From: Acanthosoma haemorrhoidale
Lineage: Eukaryota > Arthropoda > Insecta > Hemiptera > Acanthosomatidae
Assembly: GCA_930367205.1 (NCBI GenBank)
Contig: OV884015.1
Location: forward strand, 80,987,341 to 81,051,340
Length of the DNA stretch: 64,000 nucleotides
Direction: 5' to 3'
The notes beneath the pieces are model-generated. The model saw only the letters and a program-made list of their open reading frames with translations, had not been told where the DNA came from and did not search any database. The position numbers and the translations under genes are program-made. Shown here one piece after another: positions 35,791 to 48,611 of this stretch. The first letter of the stretch is position 1; every line of letters begins with the position of its first letter.

Positions 35791-36516
35791 ACGACAGTAT
35801 TTATTACTAATTCATGTCATATATAAGGTTTGTTACTATGTTACCTGTGAACGACAGTATTTATTACTAATTCATGTTATATATAAGGTTTGTTACTATG
35901 TTACCTGTGAACGACAGTATTTATTACTAATTCATGTTATATATATAAGGTTTGTTACTATGTTACCTGTGAACGACAGTATATATTACTAATTCATGTT
36001 ATATATATATAAGGTTTGTTACTATGTTACCTGTGAACGACAGTATTTATTACTAATTCATGTTATATATAAGGTTTGTTACTATGTTACCTGTGAACGA
36101 CAGTATTTATTACTAATTCATGTTATATATAAGGTTTGTTACTATGTTACCTGTGAACGACAGTATTTATTACTAATTCATGTTATATATAAGGTTTGTT
36201 ACTATGTTACCTGTGAACGACAGTATTTATTACTAATTCATGTTATATATAAGGTTTGTTACTATGTTACCTGTGAACGACAGTATTTATTACTAATTCA
36301 TGTTATATATAAGGTTTGTTACTATGTTACCTGTGAACGACAGTATTTATTACTAATTCATGTTATATATAAGGTTTGTTACTATGTTACCTGTGAACGA
36401 CAGTATTTATTACTAATTCATGTTATATATAAGGTTTGTTACTATGTTACCTGTGAACGACAGTATTTATTACTAATTCATGTTATGTATAAGGTTTGTT
36501 ACTATGTTACCTGTAA
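35791..36516. repeat. 60 bp minisatellite, 12 copies
   Basis: The unit begins CGACAGTATTTATTACTAAT and continues TCATGTTATATATAAGG, TTTGTTACTATGTTACCTGTGAA. Unit starts fall at 35791, 35851, 35911, 35973, 36037 and then every 60 bases to 36457. Units 3 and 4 are 62 and 64 bp because of extra TA pairs inside TATATA. The later units are identical except for the last, which has TATGTATAAGG. The first has a TCATAT variant. Because 60 is a multiple of three, a long open frame appears, but it is a by-product of the repeat. Confidence 0.97.
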
Positions 36517-37462
36517 CCGAAATGAATACCATCAAAGTCTTTATTTCAAATATTATTCTTTGTCCACGTAAATCTTTAATTCCTCAATTTAACTGTACTC
36601 AACTCAAAATTGCATTTATATTTGTACACTGCACCGCTCTATCTACATCTGCTATTCACGACATTCAGTCATCTGCTCTATTGTGCTGCCGTAAACGCGC
36701 GGCAGATTTTTAAATTAAAAAATACGACGACTCAAGACATGTTCTATACACATATACTGCTGATTTTTAGATCAATTAATATATATTACTGAGGAATTTC
36801 CCAAAACGGATACTTATTATTATTATAATGCGACTATACACGGATAGTGATTCGAACTTAGAGAGCTACTAAAAAAACTTAGATCATCTCTATGAAGGCC
36901 AATTATTCTTTTTTTTTACTCAGTTACCTCTTTGATTGAACGACTTACGAATGGAATCAAGGAAAAAGTAGAAGTAATCATGATTGCGAAAATAATGACT
37001 GATTGAATACTATCTTCTAACTAATAATTTGTATACAATTGAGTTATTTTCTGGCACCATGATGCTTAAACAGTAAGAACTTCTTTTCCGACATTTTATT
37101 GAACAGAAATTTCTGTTAAGTTGACAAATTTTCTGGCTTATTAATACCTTACCGAGTTTTGTAACATATTCATGCACGCCATAGCAGGCATTCGTGAATA
37201 AATAATTCTAAGGCGGGACGACTCATAAACAGGTAAAGACGGTCAAACGTTGGCTGTCGGTTGGTCATTAGTGTGTTGATTGCCTAATATGGTTGCCTCT
37301 AGGCTGTTACCACTCAACTTTAATTTAGGGTTTTTTTAACCTGGAGTCGCCAGCCAGCCTCCGTCCCCGCTCCTCAGCGACTGTGAATGACAATTTATTG
37401 CTGAAAGCGCCCAGGGCTGTAGGCTCATTCATGGTTAGCCGTGAGCACATAATGAGCTAGTT

Positions 37463-37627
37463 ATGTTTTCATCAAATTTATTAATGGGCATCGTTTCGAC
37501 ATAATATGCATGTCTGCATTCATATAAGCAGATGTTGAATGCTCCCCTTTTTTTCACTCATGGTACCTGATGCATGAATGAGTGGTATGTCGATACGTTG
37601 CCCAATAAATTAATAAATTTGATCAAA
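37463..37627. repeat. Small inverted-repeat element with hammerhead-like hairpins
   Basis: GTTTTCATCAAATTTATTAA at the left is mirrored by TTAATAAATTTGATCAAAAC at the right (37607-37627), and each arm continues with a TGGGCA(A/T)CGT(T/A)TCGACATA block. Read outward, the right arm gives CTGATGC, a spacer, then GGTATGTCGATACGTTGCCC (37567-37603). The same wording occurs at 49.9 and 60.5 kb. It is a non-coding, roughly 165 bp repeat. Confidence 0.65.
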
Positions 37628-40139
37628 ACTATTTTTCAACAACTAATGCTGGTCTCTCAACAGACGCTTCCATTCAATAATATTTATAATTAATTAAGTA
37701 CTTGGTAATAAATGAAATTAAAAATCGCGATGTATGGATCATCAATATATAATATATTTTGGGTCATTAATAGGCCATAGTTACAAAAAGTCGTTTTAGC
37801 GGCCGTAACGAATTTCTTAATTGTGTGATACATGATACATGACTTTTTTTAAATTAGTTACATCATGTTTCCTTTGGTCTATTTTGAAGGTGAAACTATT
37901 ACTAATAATATAGACTAAAAATGTTCTGAGAACAAAAATAAAATGGAAATTATTTCTTTCTTTCAGTTAATTTTAAAGTTTTGGCGTTATTTAATAAATA
38001 GGTTCTAGTTTTTACGCATATACTACGTTTTTCAGTATAAATAAATATTTGTATTTTTAATCTGAAATCAAATTAACTTCGTTACGTCAAGACTCAACTA
38101 AAAAATCTCAAGCTTTGAGGTAGGTGGTGATGTTGGTGCGCTGCCAAATGCCATTCCGCAATCAGAATTTTAATTAATGTTATTAGTAGCAATTCTATTT
38201 GATAATTAGTATAAACAATATAGTATTTTAAAAAACAAACCTTGTGTAGTGGTCGCCCTTGAGTTGCCGCTGAATGGTTTAGCGACAGGTTGTCAATTAC
38301 GGATTGGTAATTAGTTTTTATTATTCAATATAGTTTTCAATAGTTATATAGTTAATCCCTATCTTATATCAAATCAAATTAGTAAACATAAAAAAATTAT
38401 TGAATTTAAGATTGACCATTTCGCAATATATAGTTTGATTTATCATCAACCTTGATCTCTTGACGATGACTATAATTTATTATTGTGCAGGGATTAAAAA
38501 GAATCACACACAACTTGTTTTCCATTCAGTAAACTGTAAACTGCAGTTGCTGGAGTTAATATTTTATTTTAAATTTGTCTGTTGGTAGCACCATTTCTCC
38601 TTTAGCCATTTCCCCCAAAACTTATCTTCTTCTGCAGTTGGCGAAACGTTATACGACAGTTAAATCTTCAAAACTCCTATATGGTTAAAAATACATAATT
38701 GCTATCCAATTGGAAGTACATGATGATAGTTGAGTTGATTAGAGTTATCCAGATGGACGAAATGAGAGGTTGATGATCATAATATTGATAATTTGTGGGC
38801 ATACTAATCATTTCCCCCACCAGTAAAACAAAACTCACAACTGACATACCACAGAAAAAAAATAAATATATTTCATAAATTACTGGTTATTTTTTTTCTT
38901 TCGTCTTACTCTATCTTATATTATTTTTTTAGCTTATATTATAAGTCTAGTTTTAAGTTAACTATGAGGAGAAGGTCTAGTTAATTGACGATAAATAAGG
39001 ATAATAAACAATTTATGTTATGTGTTATCAAGAAGGGGAACGAATCCGTAAAAGACCGTAAATATAATTTACAAGTGGACGTTGTGACACTAAGGGGTGA
39101 CATCCCTTGTAAAGGCATGGTAGTAAAACCTTATAATAAAGGAGTGGATAGTAAAGTTTTAAAAGAGTTTTAGCTCATTAGTTTTCTTAAATAACTGTTT
39201 CTAGTCTTGATTTAAGCCATGAATAAGAGTACTTATACTACTTATGGTTTTAAATAAAGATAACAGTTTAGAAAAAAATGTCTGTGGAAGTTCACATCAC
39301 ATATCATATTTAAGCGTAAGTAGTATTTTTTTATTTCAGCATAATTAACAATAAAAAATGTATTAACAAATATTTAATGTTATAAAACTATTTTTTTAAA
39401 TAAATATTAATAATAAATATATAAATGTATATACAAATATTGTATACTTTTTAAATTTATTATTATTTGAATATTTATACAACTGCTACATTTAACATAC
39501 ATGCAGACAGAAAGTCTCTCGCCAAATACTTGAATAAAAGTAATGTCTATTCCTTAACTTGTTGGTCTTGAGTAAATGAACTAAAGATATATTTTTATAT
39601 CTTTTAAAATATCTAAAATAAATAAATAAAAATAAAATCTTGGATTTTATGTATCCAAAAATTATGTACCTCCAACGTTATGTAGCTGAGTAAAGGGAGT
39701 TATGTGCAGCAAACGTCGCTACACCGGAATTCAATAATTAATTAATGACCATCATATTTAAATATATCCGAGTATTACTATGATGTTATATATTGTAAAT
39801 TTCTTTCATGTTATGGGATAAGTTGGCAGCGCACATTGAACTGCCTTTTCATGCACGTTATGTTTTCTGACCTTCATTAGACTACATGAAAATACGGCTC
39901 AAGGTCCTTTAACGGGAACTGATAAGAAAGCGGTATGATAGAATACGTTCAATATTGCTCAAACTGAAAGTAGTTTACTAAGATGTTTACAGACACCTTG
40001 ATGACATCCTTTAATATGTCCTGTTTATTCGTGTTTCGTGCCTTTCATCCCCCAAACTCAGGGGTCTTTTTTCTACTGATTACTTTTTTTAACGTGCAGT
40101 TCTAAATCACATATACAAGGTATATTTGCCATACTGTCA

Positions 40140-40915
40140 GTGCGATGTCTCGTTAGTTCACCATACCTTTGGTCTTGGTGAGGATAAAGTATCATGAACA
40201 TCAATGGGTGATTTGTGTAGGCTTAAAAATGGTCTCCTTGGACAGCGAAGTGACCACGCCAAATATCCTTGCTTCTTGACAAAACACACCTCTGGGTTAG
40301 AAAAGAGTGGCCCACGAGACAAAACATGGACGTTGAGAAAAATAATGTGATTAAAGACCCCTTAGTTGAACGAGAGAAAATCATCTCCACTGCACATAAA
40401 GCTGGGCCTTATGAAGCAGTTTGTAAAGTTTCATGATAAGGACGGATCGTGATTTTCATGCAGGGGAAAAAATGCCTCAGTTAAGCACGGGAAAAAATTA
40501 AAGCAGGGATATTTGACGGACCACAAATAACACAACTCATTAAGCATCATGTCGTGTTAACTTCGAATAGCGAAAAGCCTGGACTTCATTTGTTGTAGTT
40601 GTCGGAAATTTTCTATGCAAACGCAAAGCTGAAAACTATGTTAAACTGGTAAACGAGATGCTTAACAGTTTCAAATCCTTTGGGTGTAACATGAGTATTA
40701 AGGTACACTATTTACACAACCACTCAGACCGTTTTCTTGAAAATTTAGGAGACACCAGCAAGGGACTAGGTTATAGATTTCATAAGGATATTAAAACTCT
40801 GGAAGATGCTACCAAGGAAGATGGGATACGCACATGATGGCAGAGATTACTGCTGGAAATTCATTGAAGAAAGTCACGGAAAAGAAGCTTCCCAACTGTT
40901 CAGTGACTAGTTGGT
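40140..40915 (+). pseudogene. Decayed copy of a multi-copy arthropod transposon-like gene
   Basis: Pieces in all three plus frames read in order: HQWVICVGLKMVSL (about 40200), DHAKYPCFL (about 40255), EWPTRQNMDVEKNNVIKDPL then VEREKII (40305-40385), LHIKLGLMKQFVKFHDKDG (about 40395), KAGIFDGPQI (about 40501), MSIKVHYLHNHSDRFLENLG (from 40691) and YRFHKDIKTLED (about 40770). This order matches a family of uncharacterised, repeatedly duplicated arthropod proteins with a C-terminal GERFHQDI...MMADYCW region, recalled from unnamed database entries. At least four frameshifts and several stops show it is dead. Its function is unknown; the copy number suggests a mobile-element origin. Confidence 0.6.
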
Positions 40916-41685
40916 TTCATCGATGACTTCTTTCTTTATATTTGTATATAGTAAAATTTCTATAATATAGTAATGAAAATTCCGGGACTACTTTTTTTTA
41001 TTTGAACCATGGATTTAACTTAAAATAGTGTAACGTATATTTCACTAAAATGTTATATGTTAGAAGTTTGAGTTCCTAGGCAAATACTAATGCCATATTT
41101 GAATTCAGGGCATCAAATTAATATAAAATTAGCTCCACATACTCCGGCACCAAAACATCTGTTGGCCTGTGTTGTGTTAGAGACGAATATCATTTAATAC
41201 CTGTATAATATTTATCAGAATAACCAAGAACCAGTATTTGTCTTCCCCCCCCCCACAATCTTAAAATTCTCAAGGAAATTCTCTAACAAAATAATTTCAT
41301 GATTAGTTATGCACTCACTGTTGAGGAAATAAATTTATCAGTAAAATAATTTTAAACTTACTGTTGGCCAAATTCGCTTCTAACTATGATAGAATGAAAG
41401 CTTTGCGAAAATCCGCACATTAAGTTTTTCCTAATACCAATAAAATATTTACCTGCTTTGGTTCTGGTTTTTGTTTTCTAAATTGAAACATTTTTGAAAG
41501 CATTCAAAAATATATTAATAATCCTTAAGTTTCTTTTGTAATCATTAATTTATGTAATTATGGGGACGACTTAAATAAATGACTAGATCGCAGTTTGCTT
41601 TGAAGAATATCGCAATTTGTGATGTTTTTGAAGGATAATCGAGGCTGGACCAGATGTTACACTGCTGGTTTTGGCAAGGGTATAC

Positions 41686-41775
41686 TTGAGTTAAGGGTAG
41701 TTGAGTTAAGGGTGTCTCCAAACAGTAATCAGAAGATTCCAGGTTTGAATTTCTGCCCTGTCATTATTTTTTATA
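41686..41775 (+). repeat. tRNA-like SINE fragment
   Basis: GGTTTGAATTTC resembles a B box and the end TGCCCTGTCA plus T-rich tail matches the tRNA-like sequence at 19.0 kb (GGCCCTGTCA). The word TTGAGTTAAGGGT is duplicated at 41686 and 41701 in the A-box region. Confidence 0.4.
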
Positions 41776-44700
41776 TTCAGCCAGTAATTTATGATCTTGC
41801 CAAGTTGTTTATTTTATTTATTTATTAGACATGTGGTAAGCCACGACAAAGGTTATTATTTGGAAACAGTAAATTAGAAGTTTTCGTAATATGTTTATAA
41901 CTATTGTTAACCAAAGTAGCTTAATATAGCAGCCATTAATAACATTGCCAATTTTCTTGAATTCTTCAAGGCTTGACCTGCAGAGAGGTTCATAGCTAGT
42001 AATTTTAATACAATACAAGTAATTAATTTAGCTCTTATACGTAAATGTGCCTTCTGAACCGTGAGAAATGGATTTGTTTTATTATCATTTTTGCTTTCTA
42101 ACAATGTTAGGTGTACGATGTCGGTTATTGAACCGTCTTGGCTTTGTAAGACGTGGTTTAATCTCCCTCTGCATACCGCTTCTATCGATCAATAGCCCAG
42201 CTATATGACGCAAAGAGGCCCTACTCTTATAATTGTCGTCTTAACATATACATTATTACGAACCTCTTACATATACATAACCTATTACGTCTTCAAGGGC
42301 CCTGAGTAAGATTAACACACAATTTTGGAACTCATTTGAAATAATCTTTCTCTTAACCATGAAAAATTGAACTGAAAACCTCACAATCAGTTATTTTAGA
42401 CACTGCACAATGTACATCTCCAAATATCTCAGTGGTATAAGGTAATTTGTCAATAAATATGAAATTTGATTGTGTTATGGGGTCCAATTTTGAGCACTTG
42501 CAATAAATGCCATGATAAATAATTTATTTAATCACTTATAACATTAGATTATTGCATTTTATGGTGTATTGTTTTTATTATATTGTAAAATTTGTCCAGG
42601 GCACATCGAATTAAAATTAATGTTATAGTATTATACTAGGTAGCACGCTCGCTAGCTATCTATCAAAGTTAATCACGTAATATTTTTACTTGTTTATCGT
42701 CCTTCGGTTTACATTACGTTTCCAATTGTTTGCCTTATCTGTTGGGTGCCACCTCGAGCGAATGAACTAAATAAAACATTGCAAGGCCTCTCTTTTAATG
42801 TGTTCACTAGTCTGGAATAATAACAATAATACGACGTTGGTTGGTATGAAAGTGTGATAGCACTTATTACGAAAACGTCAATCAAAGGCTAAAACAGTAA
42901 GTCGACCATTCTGCACTATTTGTCACTTAATCCCTTTCAGCAATTTGCTGATTTTCAAAATATTTCCAATATCATATCCACCCTTCTATAATAAAATAAT
43001 ATTGCGTGTCCTTTGGGATAATAATATTACTTCTTTTTTAATGGGCTTATTAACTCCAATGTAGTGTTGAAAGGTGGGGGGGGGGCAATTTATACCGCCC
43101 CTTCTACTTGTGTAATTGAAATTAACTCTCTGGCTTTCTATTACTAATCTAGTAGTATATTTCAAATGTGTATAATGCTACAAAATCAGTCTGCTGTTGC
43201 ATGTAGTATAAATTGACTAAGGTATTCCAGGATAACGTATATGTGTTTGATGTTTATTTTAGTAAACGAATAAAACTTTAGGTCCTTTTAGCTATCTGTA
43301 TATCACAAAAACGTTTGTGAATAATGTTTTATTCCCATTCCTTCTAATGAATTAGCCAATTTCCTATAGCGTTTCACGCCCAAAGTAGGACTGAAGTCTT
43401 AGTATGTTTATCACATTTTTCCGTTCTAAAGAATTTAGTTTTGTTTCTACTTTTACCTTATTTGAAAGTTACGTCCCATCTGCGTGGTATTATGAAACAT
43501 TCACTGGGCACAACTCGTACAAAATTAATAATAATCTTAATAGTATATTTTAAGTCTAAGATGGATTCGCTTAGGCTAGTACGTTCTAGTAGCGAAAACT
43601 CTTCATTAGGTTTGGTAAATTAGGTATACCTATAAAACCGTTCAGTTGGAAGCGAACCCTTATCATGAACAACATATTGATAAGATAACGACTCAACCTT
43701 GTAAAAAGAATTATCGAAGTGACAAGATACAATTAGAGAAATTTCTTCTCACATTTCTTTATTTTTTTCGTGTGCATATTTTGTGTTTTTTGGAAACAGC
43801 AATTCGCCAATAATTTAAATATTAATATTTACTGATTCTCTTAGGTATCCTTTCCATTTTTGGTTACAATATTACAATGCGTTAATGGTACAGTAAACTG
43901 ATGAGGCAATTAAATATTATTTTCCGAGGAAGGAGCTATGATACATATGGGCTGTCGCCCCGATCCCGATAATAAATCTATGACCTGCTACAGCATGCTT
44001 AACACGTTTGCTGGTCTTAGCAACAGCCAAAAGACTAAACAAAAAAATTAGTGTTACTAGAGAAAGACGTATTATTTTTTAAATTTCATGTGGTTTGTAA
44101 TTTGAGGAATACTTTAGAGTAAGGAAAATGAAATATATGGTTTATTAACTGTTGTATCGTTAACAATAGTGATATGTTAACAACAATGTATATGTATTTT
44201 GTTGTCAAACATAGTGAATTTGTGGTCGTTATTCTTTTGCAGTCATTCTGATCTGATGACATACGAATTTATCCACTGAATACCCACCGATTACTAAACC
44301 CTTAGACAGTCAAGTGTCCTCCTTCCAAGAAACGGTTGTGCAGGTGGACTCCCTATGGGACGGTTTTCCTCCCAATACCCCTCCCATAAAACATATCCTA
44401 CGACTTTTTTGATAACATGCTTTTGTTTTTCCTTGGGGGGTTGCACACTAATTTGTGTTCACTTAGAGGCCTGAATTAAAGGAAATGACTGAGGGAGCAA
44501 TTCAAGTCTAATTTCTCGATCGTTCAGTGACCGAATACAATACTTTCTAAAGTAACGGTTTTATATTATTAACATCAAAATTGAATCCAGAACGCATCTA
44601 TCTTCGAATCGATTCCGTAAATATATCTAAATCAAAAAATAGACGTCTAAAGCGGAATATCACAATATTAATCTCTAAATATGAAGCAAAAAAATTAGTA

Positions 44701-46850
44701 TTTTAATTGAAAAATGTTATGATTTTATCACAAAACTATGTTTCAACAGCATATTGAGAGTAAAAGAAAAAAAATCAACTATTTGGAAAATAACTTCAAT
44801 ATTGTTAAAGATAAATGTTGACGTGAGCCATTAGTTTTACGAGAACTTCTGTCATTGAAAGTCGTGCTTGAAGAGGAAATTCATTATTTAGCCGTTAAAT
44901 GTATTTACGAACTGCGTAAATGTAGCTGTAAAATTTAAACCTTTTGGGGATAACGTTTCGTTACAAATGCAAATACAATTACTGTTGTTCTAGTACTTCG
45001 TGGTATAAGTAATGAGAAGCGTTAAACTTTCCATACGCGCAACAACAGTTGCTGAGTGAATCAGTGTAGATGGTATCAATAATGTTATCGCCTGAGGCAA
45101 GCATATGGAATATGTAATAAGCATATGATCTGGCGAAGGGTTGGCATCCCCTACTAGAGGTATTCAATGCAATATTACCCCCAGCTTTACTTTCTCCATA
45201 TCTCAGAGTGCTCTCGCCTTGCGCCTGTGTATCAAGATGCCAATAACAGTTCCGGCACCTCTTTATTTCAATCACAGCAGGTCTTTTTTTTATATATGTT
45301 GAATGTATCTTATAGAAAGTTGTATATTTCCTATCCCAATAGTTTGACCTTCTACCTTCATTTATTTTTGATGGCAAACGACTATAATAGAAAGATGTTG
45401 TTCACATTTCATTCAACCGCTAGAAAGGATATCATCATTTGTTTTTGACTAAATAAAAAAACACCTAATGAAATCTGCTGCAACAACATTAAACACTAAA
45501 CTCCTATTGTTTTCTTTAAAAAATATTCTTTAAACTTTGATGTTTCCTTAGCTATTAGGGATAAAGATGATAAATCTTGAATAACTTGGACTGCAGAAAT
45601 TAAACCTGTGAAATGGTGGTTTTTTTTTACTTTAATTTTTCTCCTCTATTTCCCGTATTTGTATTTTATCCAACTAATTCTAATTCTATTTTATCTAACT
45701 AATTCGTATGTTTTGAGACGTTTTTGAAGATATGAATTTAAAAAAGTTTTATTATATCATTTATGCGACCGCTATCCAAGACAAATGGATTGATCTCAAT
45801 AATTAAAAATAGAATTTCTTGAACACCAACGAAAGACACTATCTGTTCACAGTCTTCCCAGCGACATCGGTGAATTGCTGAGTGTGGGGGGGGGGAGACT
45901 GTGTAAGAGACTTTTCTAATTTCTGAAGGGCCTTGGATAGTTATATTTCAAGATGTAAATTTGTACACGCTTAGGCCACATTCATATATATTTTAATGAT
46001 GTTTCAGAATCAAACAAAGTTACAAGTATATATTACTGTATGTTACGGAGCGCTTGGGTTTCCTTCGTTATCCATAACTTCTGCTTTCTAAATATCTTTC
46101 CTATCCATTATGGCACATGTAGGAGACTACATTACATCTGCAGACATAAATGTAAGCCACTTAGTTTACGTTGTCTATTTTTTTTTTTTTTATTGTTGCA
46201 TCGTAATTTCTTATTGAAAAATTACTCCTCGGACTAGAGCCTGTCCAGTAAACAATTGTTTCATGACATTTTTAGGACATCGATGACCCTAATGTTTGGA
46301 CAGTCCTTAAATCTAAATAAATAAAAGTCGAACCTGTCCTTTCGGGCTCTGCAATAAGTTTTCCTGATGGGTGGTAACAGACTCCTCTCTAGTCGACATA
46401 TTGTGGTAGTTCGGGTTTTAATGATGAGGTCAGCGACTCGGAGAATTGGCATGGGGGATATGTAGGGCGTTCCTACACAATCCCGCTCCTTCCATTCAGT
46501 GTGGTCAGGATTATTCTTCTGATAGAATACGGAGCATTCTAGACTCCTATTCATTTTCTTATTCAAGTCCTAAAATATGAACGTCGATAGTATAAGAAAA
46601 AAATCTCCATATTTTTAGAATACAATTTGTGTACTTAAATGACTTATTTAATTTAGAAAAACATAGAATTATTTTTAATGGATTTTTATATATTTTATTG
46701 ATATGATCACTATCTGATATATACGTTGAAAAAATGGGTTGAAATAGTAAAGTTTCCAATTCAGATTTTACAATGTAATGAATTGTTGTAACGAGGTTTT
46801 CCTTTTAAGCAGGTTTTTCAAATATTTATACTTTTAATGAGTTGATTTAG

Positions 46851-46885
46851 TCCAGAAGATGCCTAAATTGCTGAAACGGTGATGT
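46851..46885 (+). repeat. Degenerate hammerhead-like motif
   Basis: TCCAGAAGATGCCTAAATTG followed by CTGAAACGGTG parallels the motif at 54942-54972 (TCCTGAGGATGCCTGAATAG, GCGAAACGTTG). The core is CAGAAGA instead of CTGANGA and the hairpin is broken, so this is a decayed relative at best. Confidence 0.3.
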
Positions 46886-46989
46886 GTGATGAAAAACAAA
46901 AATTGTATTGAGACTTTTGTGAAAATTTGTGTTTATACTACTTATTTGATCTTTATATTTTCCTCAATCATTACTGCCGAGCCCGACAA

Positions 46990-47515
46990 GCGAAACTCAG
47001 CATTTGTCGGTTTCCCAGACTGCGGTGAAGAATCCCCTTGAGAGCTGCTTCGGAGATACGAACTTGTGGTTCTGTTCCGTTTCTAGCAGCGGAGGCGATT
47101 CGTAGTCTGCTGTCCTAGCCGTGATATCCCCGGCGTAGTGATCAGCCTTGCTTTTTTTCGTCTTCAATAGCTTCCTGATCTTTCTGTGATCGCCCTGTGT
47201 TCTACGAAGTCGCTCATGTCACTTTGCTGTCTTCCAGATTCGTATCAGGCTTCGGATTTGCGTTGTGAGAGGATTCACAGCTACCTTGGCTTGACGGTCT
47301 CTGGTCTTCCGCAAGGCAATAAGTTTCAGAATATGGTCTGGAGGTGCTTGCAGGGTCAGTGGCATGGGCCTGTATTTTGGAATAACAGTGTCAGTGGCGA
47401 CGATGATCCACTTCTTCTTTTGTGCTGAGAACTGGCACTGTATGTAGATTATGATAAATTTGCGACGCACGACCGTAGTCGTACCACGATGGGCGAGCGT
47501 TCTAAACTTTACCAT
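46990..47515 (-). pseudogene. Coding relic of unknown family with one stop and upstream TATA box
   Basis: The minus frame starts ATG at 47515 and runs 98 codons to a TGA at 47219. It then continues open for roughly 70 more codons to about 46995. Recognisable texture includes VIPKYRPMPLTLQAPPDHIL, KLIALRKTRDRQAKVAVNPL and, after the stop, HERLRRTQGDHRKIRKLLK. It is basic, helical and far more GC-rich than its surroundings. A CTATATAAGG box lies upstream at 47627-47636. The wording suggests a retroelement or transposon protein but no family is named. A real gene with a selenocysteine or readthrough TGA is much less likely. Confidence 0.4.
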
Positions 47516-47626
47516 CCACGGCGTACAGTACTGACCTGTGGTCAGATAATTTTCTTAAATAACATCGAGCGTACCAATTATTCAATTAACGGGTTCCGAA
47601 TGAATGGGAAAATCTCCTAATTTCGG

Positions 47627-47636
47627 CCTTATATAG
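47627..47636 (-). promoter_or_regulatory. TATA box upstream of the 47 kb relic
   Basis: CTATATAAGG on the minus strand, about 110 bp before the ATG of the relic, within a GC-richer segment that could be an LTR or promoter remnant. Confidence 0.35.
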
Positions 47637-48115
47637 TCAGGAGCAGAGGGCGGGCTATGAGTGAGCTCCAGCCGAGTCGTGAACTAGTACCTCCTCTCTA
47701 AAGTGACGCCTAAGAATTTATTATTAAAATATTGAAACGTTGAAAAGAAGAGGGAAACTTCTTTTTATTCTTGGTGAATTGGCACAACGTATTCTTTAAG
47801 AAATTATTAGATGTTTCTGATTTTCTACATTAGAAAAAAAAAGTAACGTTAGTCGTTTATTTTAAAATATATAAGGATTCATTCCTTAGCTTACATAACC
47901 TTCCCTATAAAAACATTATATTCAATAAATTTACCATATTATACATTTAAATTTATTTTTACAGTAAAAGTTCGATACAGACAAAATGATGTCAACATAT
48001 TATAATAGACAATAACTTTATTGGATTTGCCTTAATACTATTTTAATTGCTTTTCTAATTTTTTTAAATCTATTCCTAGTATAATATTACGCTTAAACGC
48101 ACAAAATTTGTATAA

Positions 48116-48116
<1 letters not shown>

Positions 48117-48151
<35 letters not shown>
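48117..48151. repeat. (TA)n microsatellite
   Basis: About 17 uninterrupted TA dinucleotides. Confidence 0.95.
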
Positions 48152-48153
<2 letters not shown>

Positions 48154-48583
48154 AAACCTACCTCATTTTTTACCATTTCTTTTTCAAATTTATTTGATCA
48201 ATTTACCTTAACTAATTTGGTAGGTCCGTCATGAGATCTTTAATTCAAATTGTTTTTATGTCTTTGACATAGGAAATTATCCCGATTGAATCGCCCGATC
48301 TCAAGGCTAATGTTATAGTTATTAATAAATTGAGAAACTGGGAATTGTAAAATATATACAAATAAAATGGTTATAACAACTAATTATAATTATATAGAGT
48401 GCTGACATAAATTATATAAAAATATTCAATTCCTTTTGAACAAGGATAGTTACTACTAATTACAATAAAAAAACATGAAAATTGAGCTCAATCTCTTTTA
48501 ATGGATCCATTATAAAAAAAAACAATATCAATATCACCCAATCGATGATCTCCGTATAATCCAATCAACGTTACTGTTGATCT

Positions 48584-48611
48584 CTTCTTCTTCTTCTTCT
48601 CCTCTTCTTCT
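48584..48611. repeat. (CTT)n microsatellite
   Basis: Repeated CTT/TTC triplets with one CTC interruption. It is followed by a GC-richer, unclassified segment to about 48760. Confidence 0.85.

Noticed and set aside
35735..36571. Open frames of 85 and 191 codons with perfect 20-residue repeats
   Set aside because: They exist only because the minisatellite unit is 60 bp and happens to lack stops in one frame. No start context, domain or conservation supports a protein.
44979..45377. 132-codon minus-strand frame
   Set aside because: Its length is near what chance gives in 64 kb of AT-rich sequence. No domain, splice signals or repeat family was recognised.
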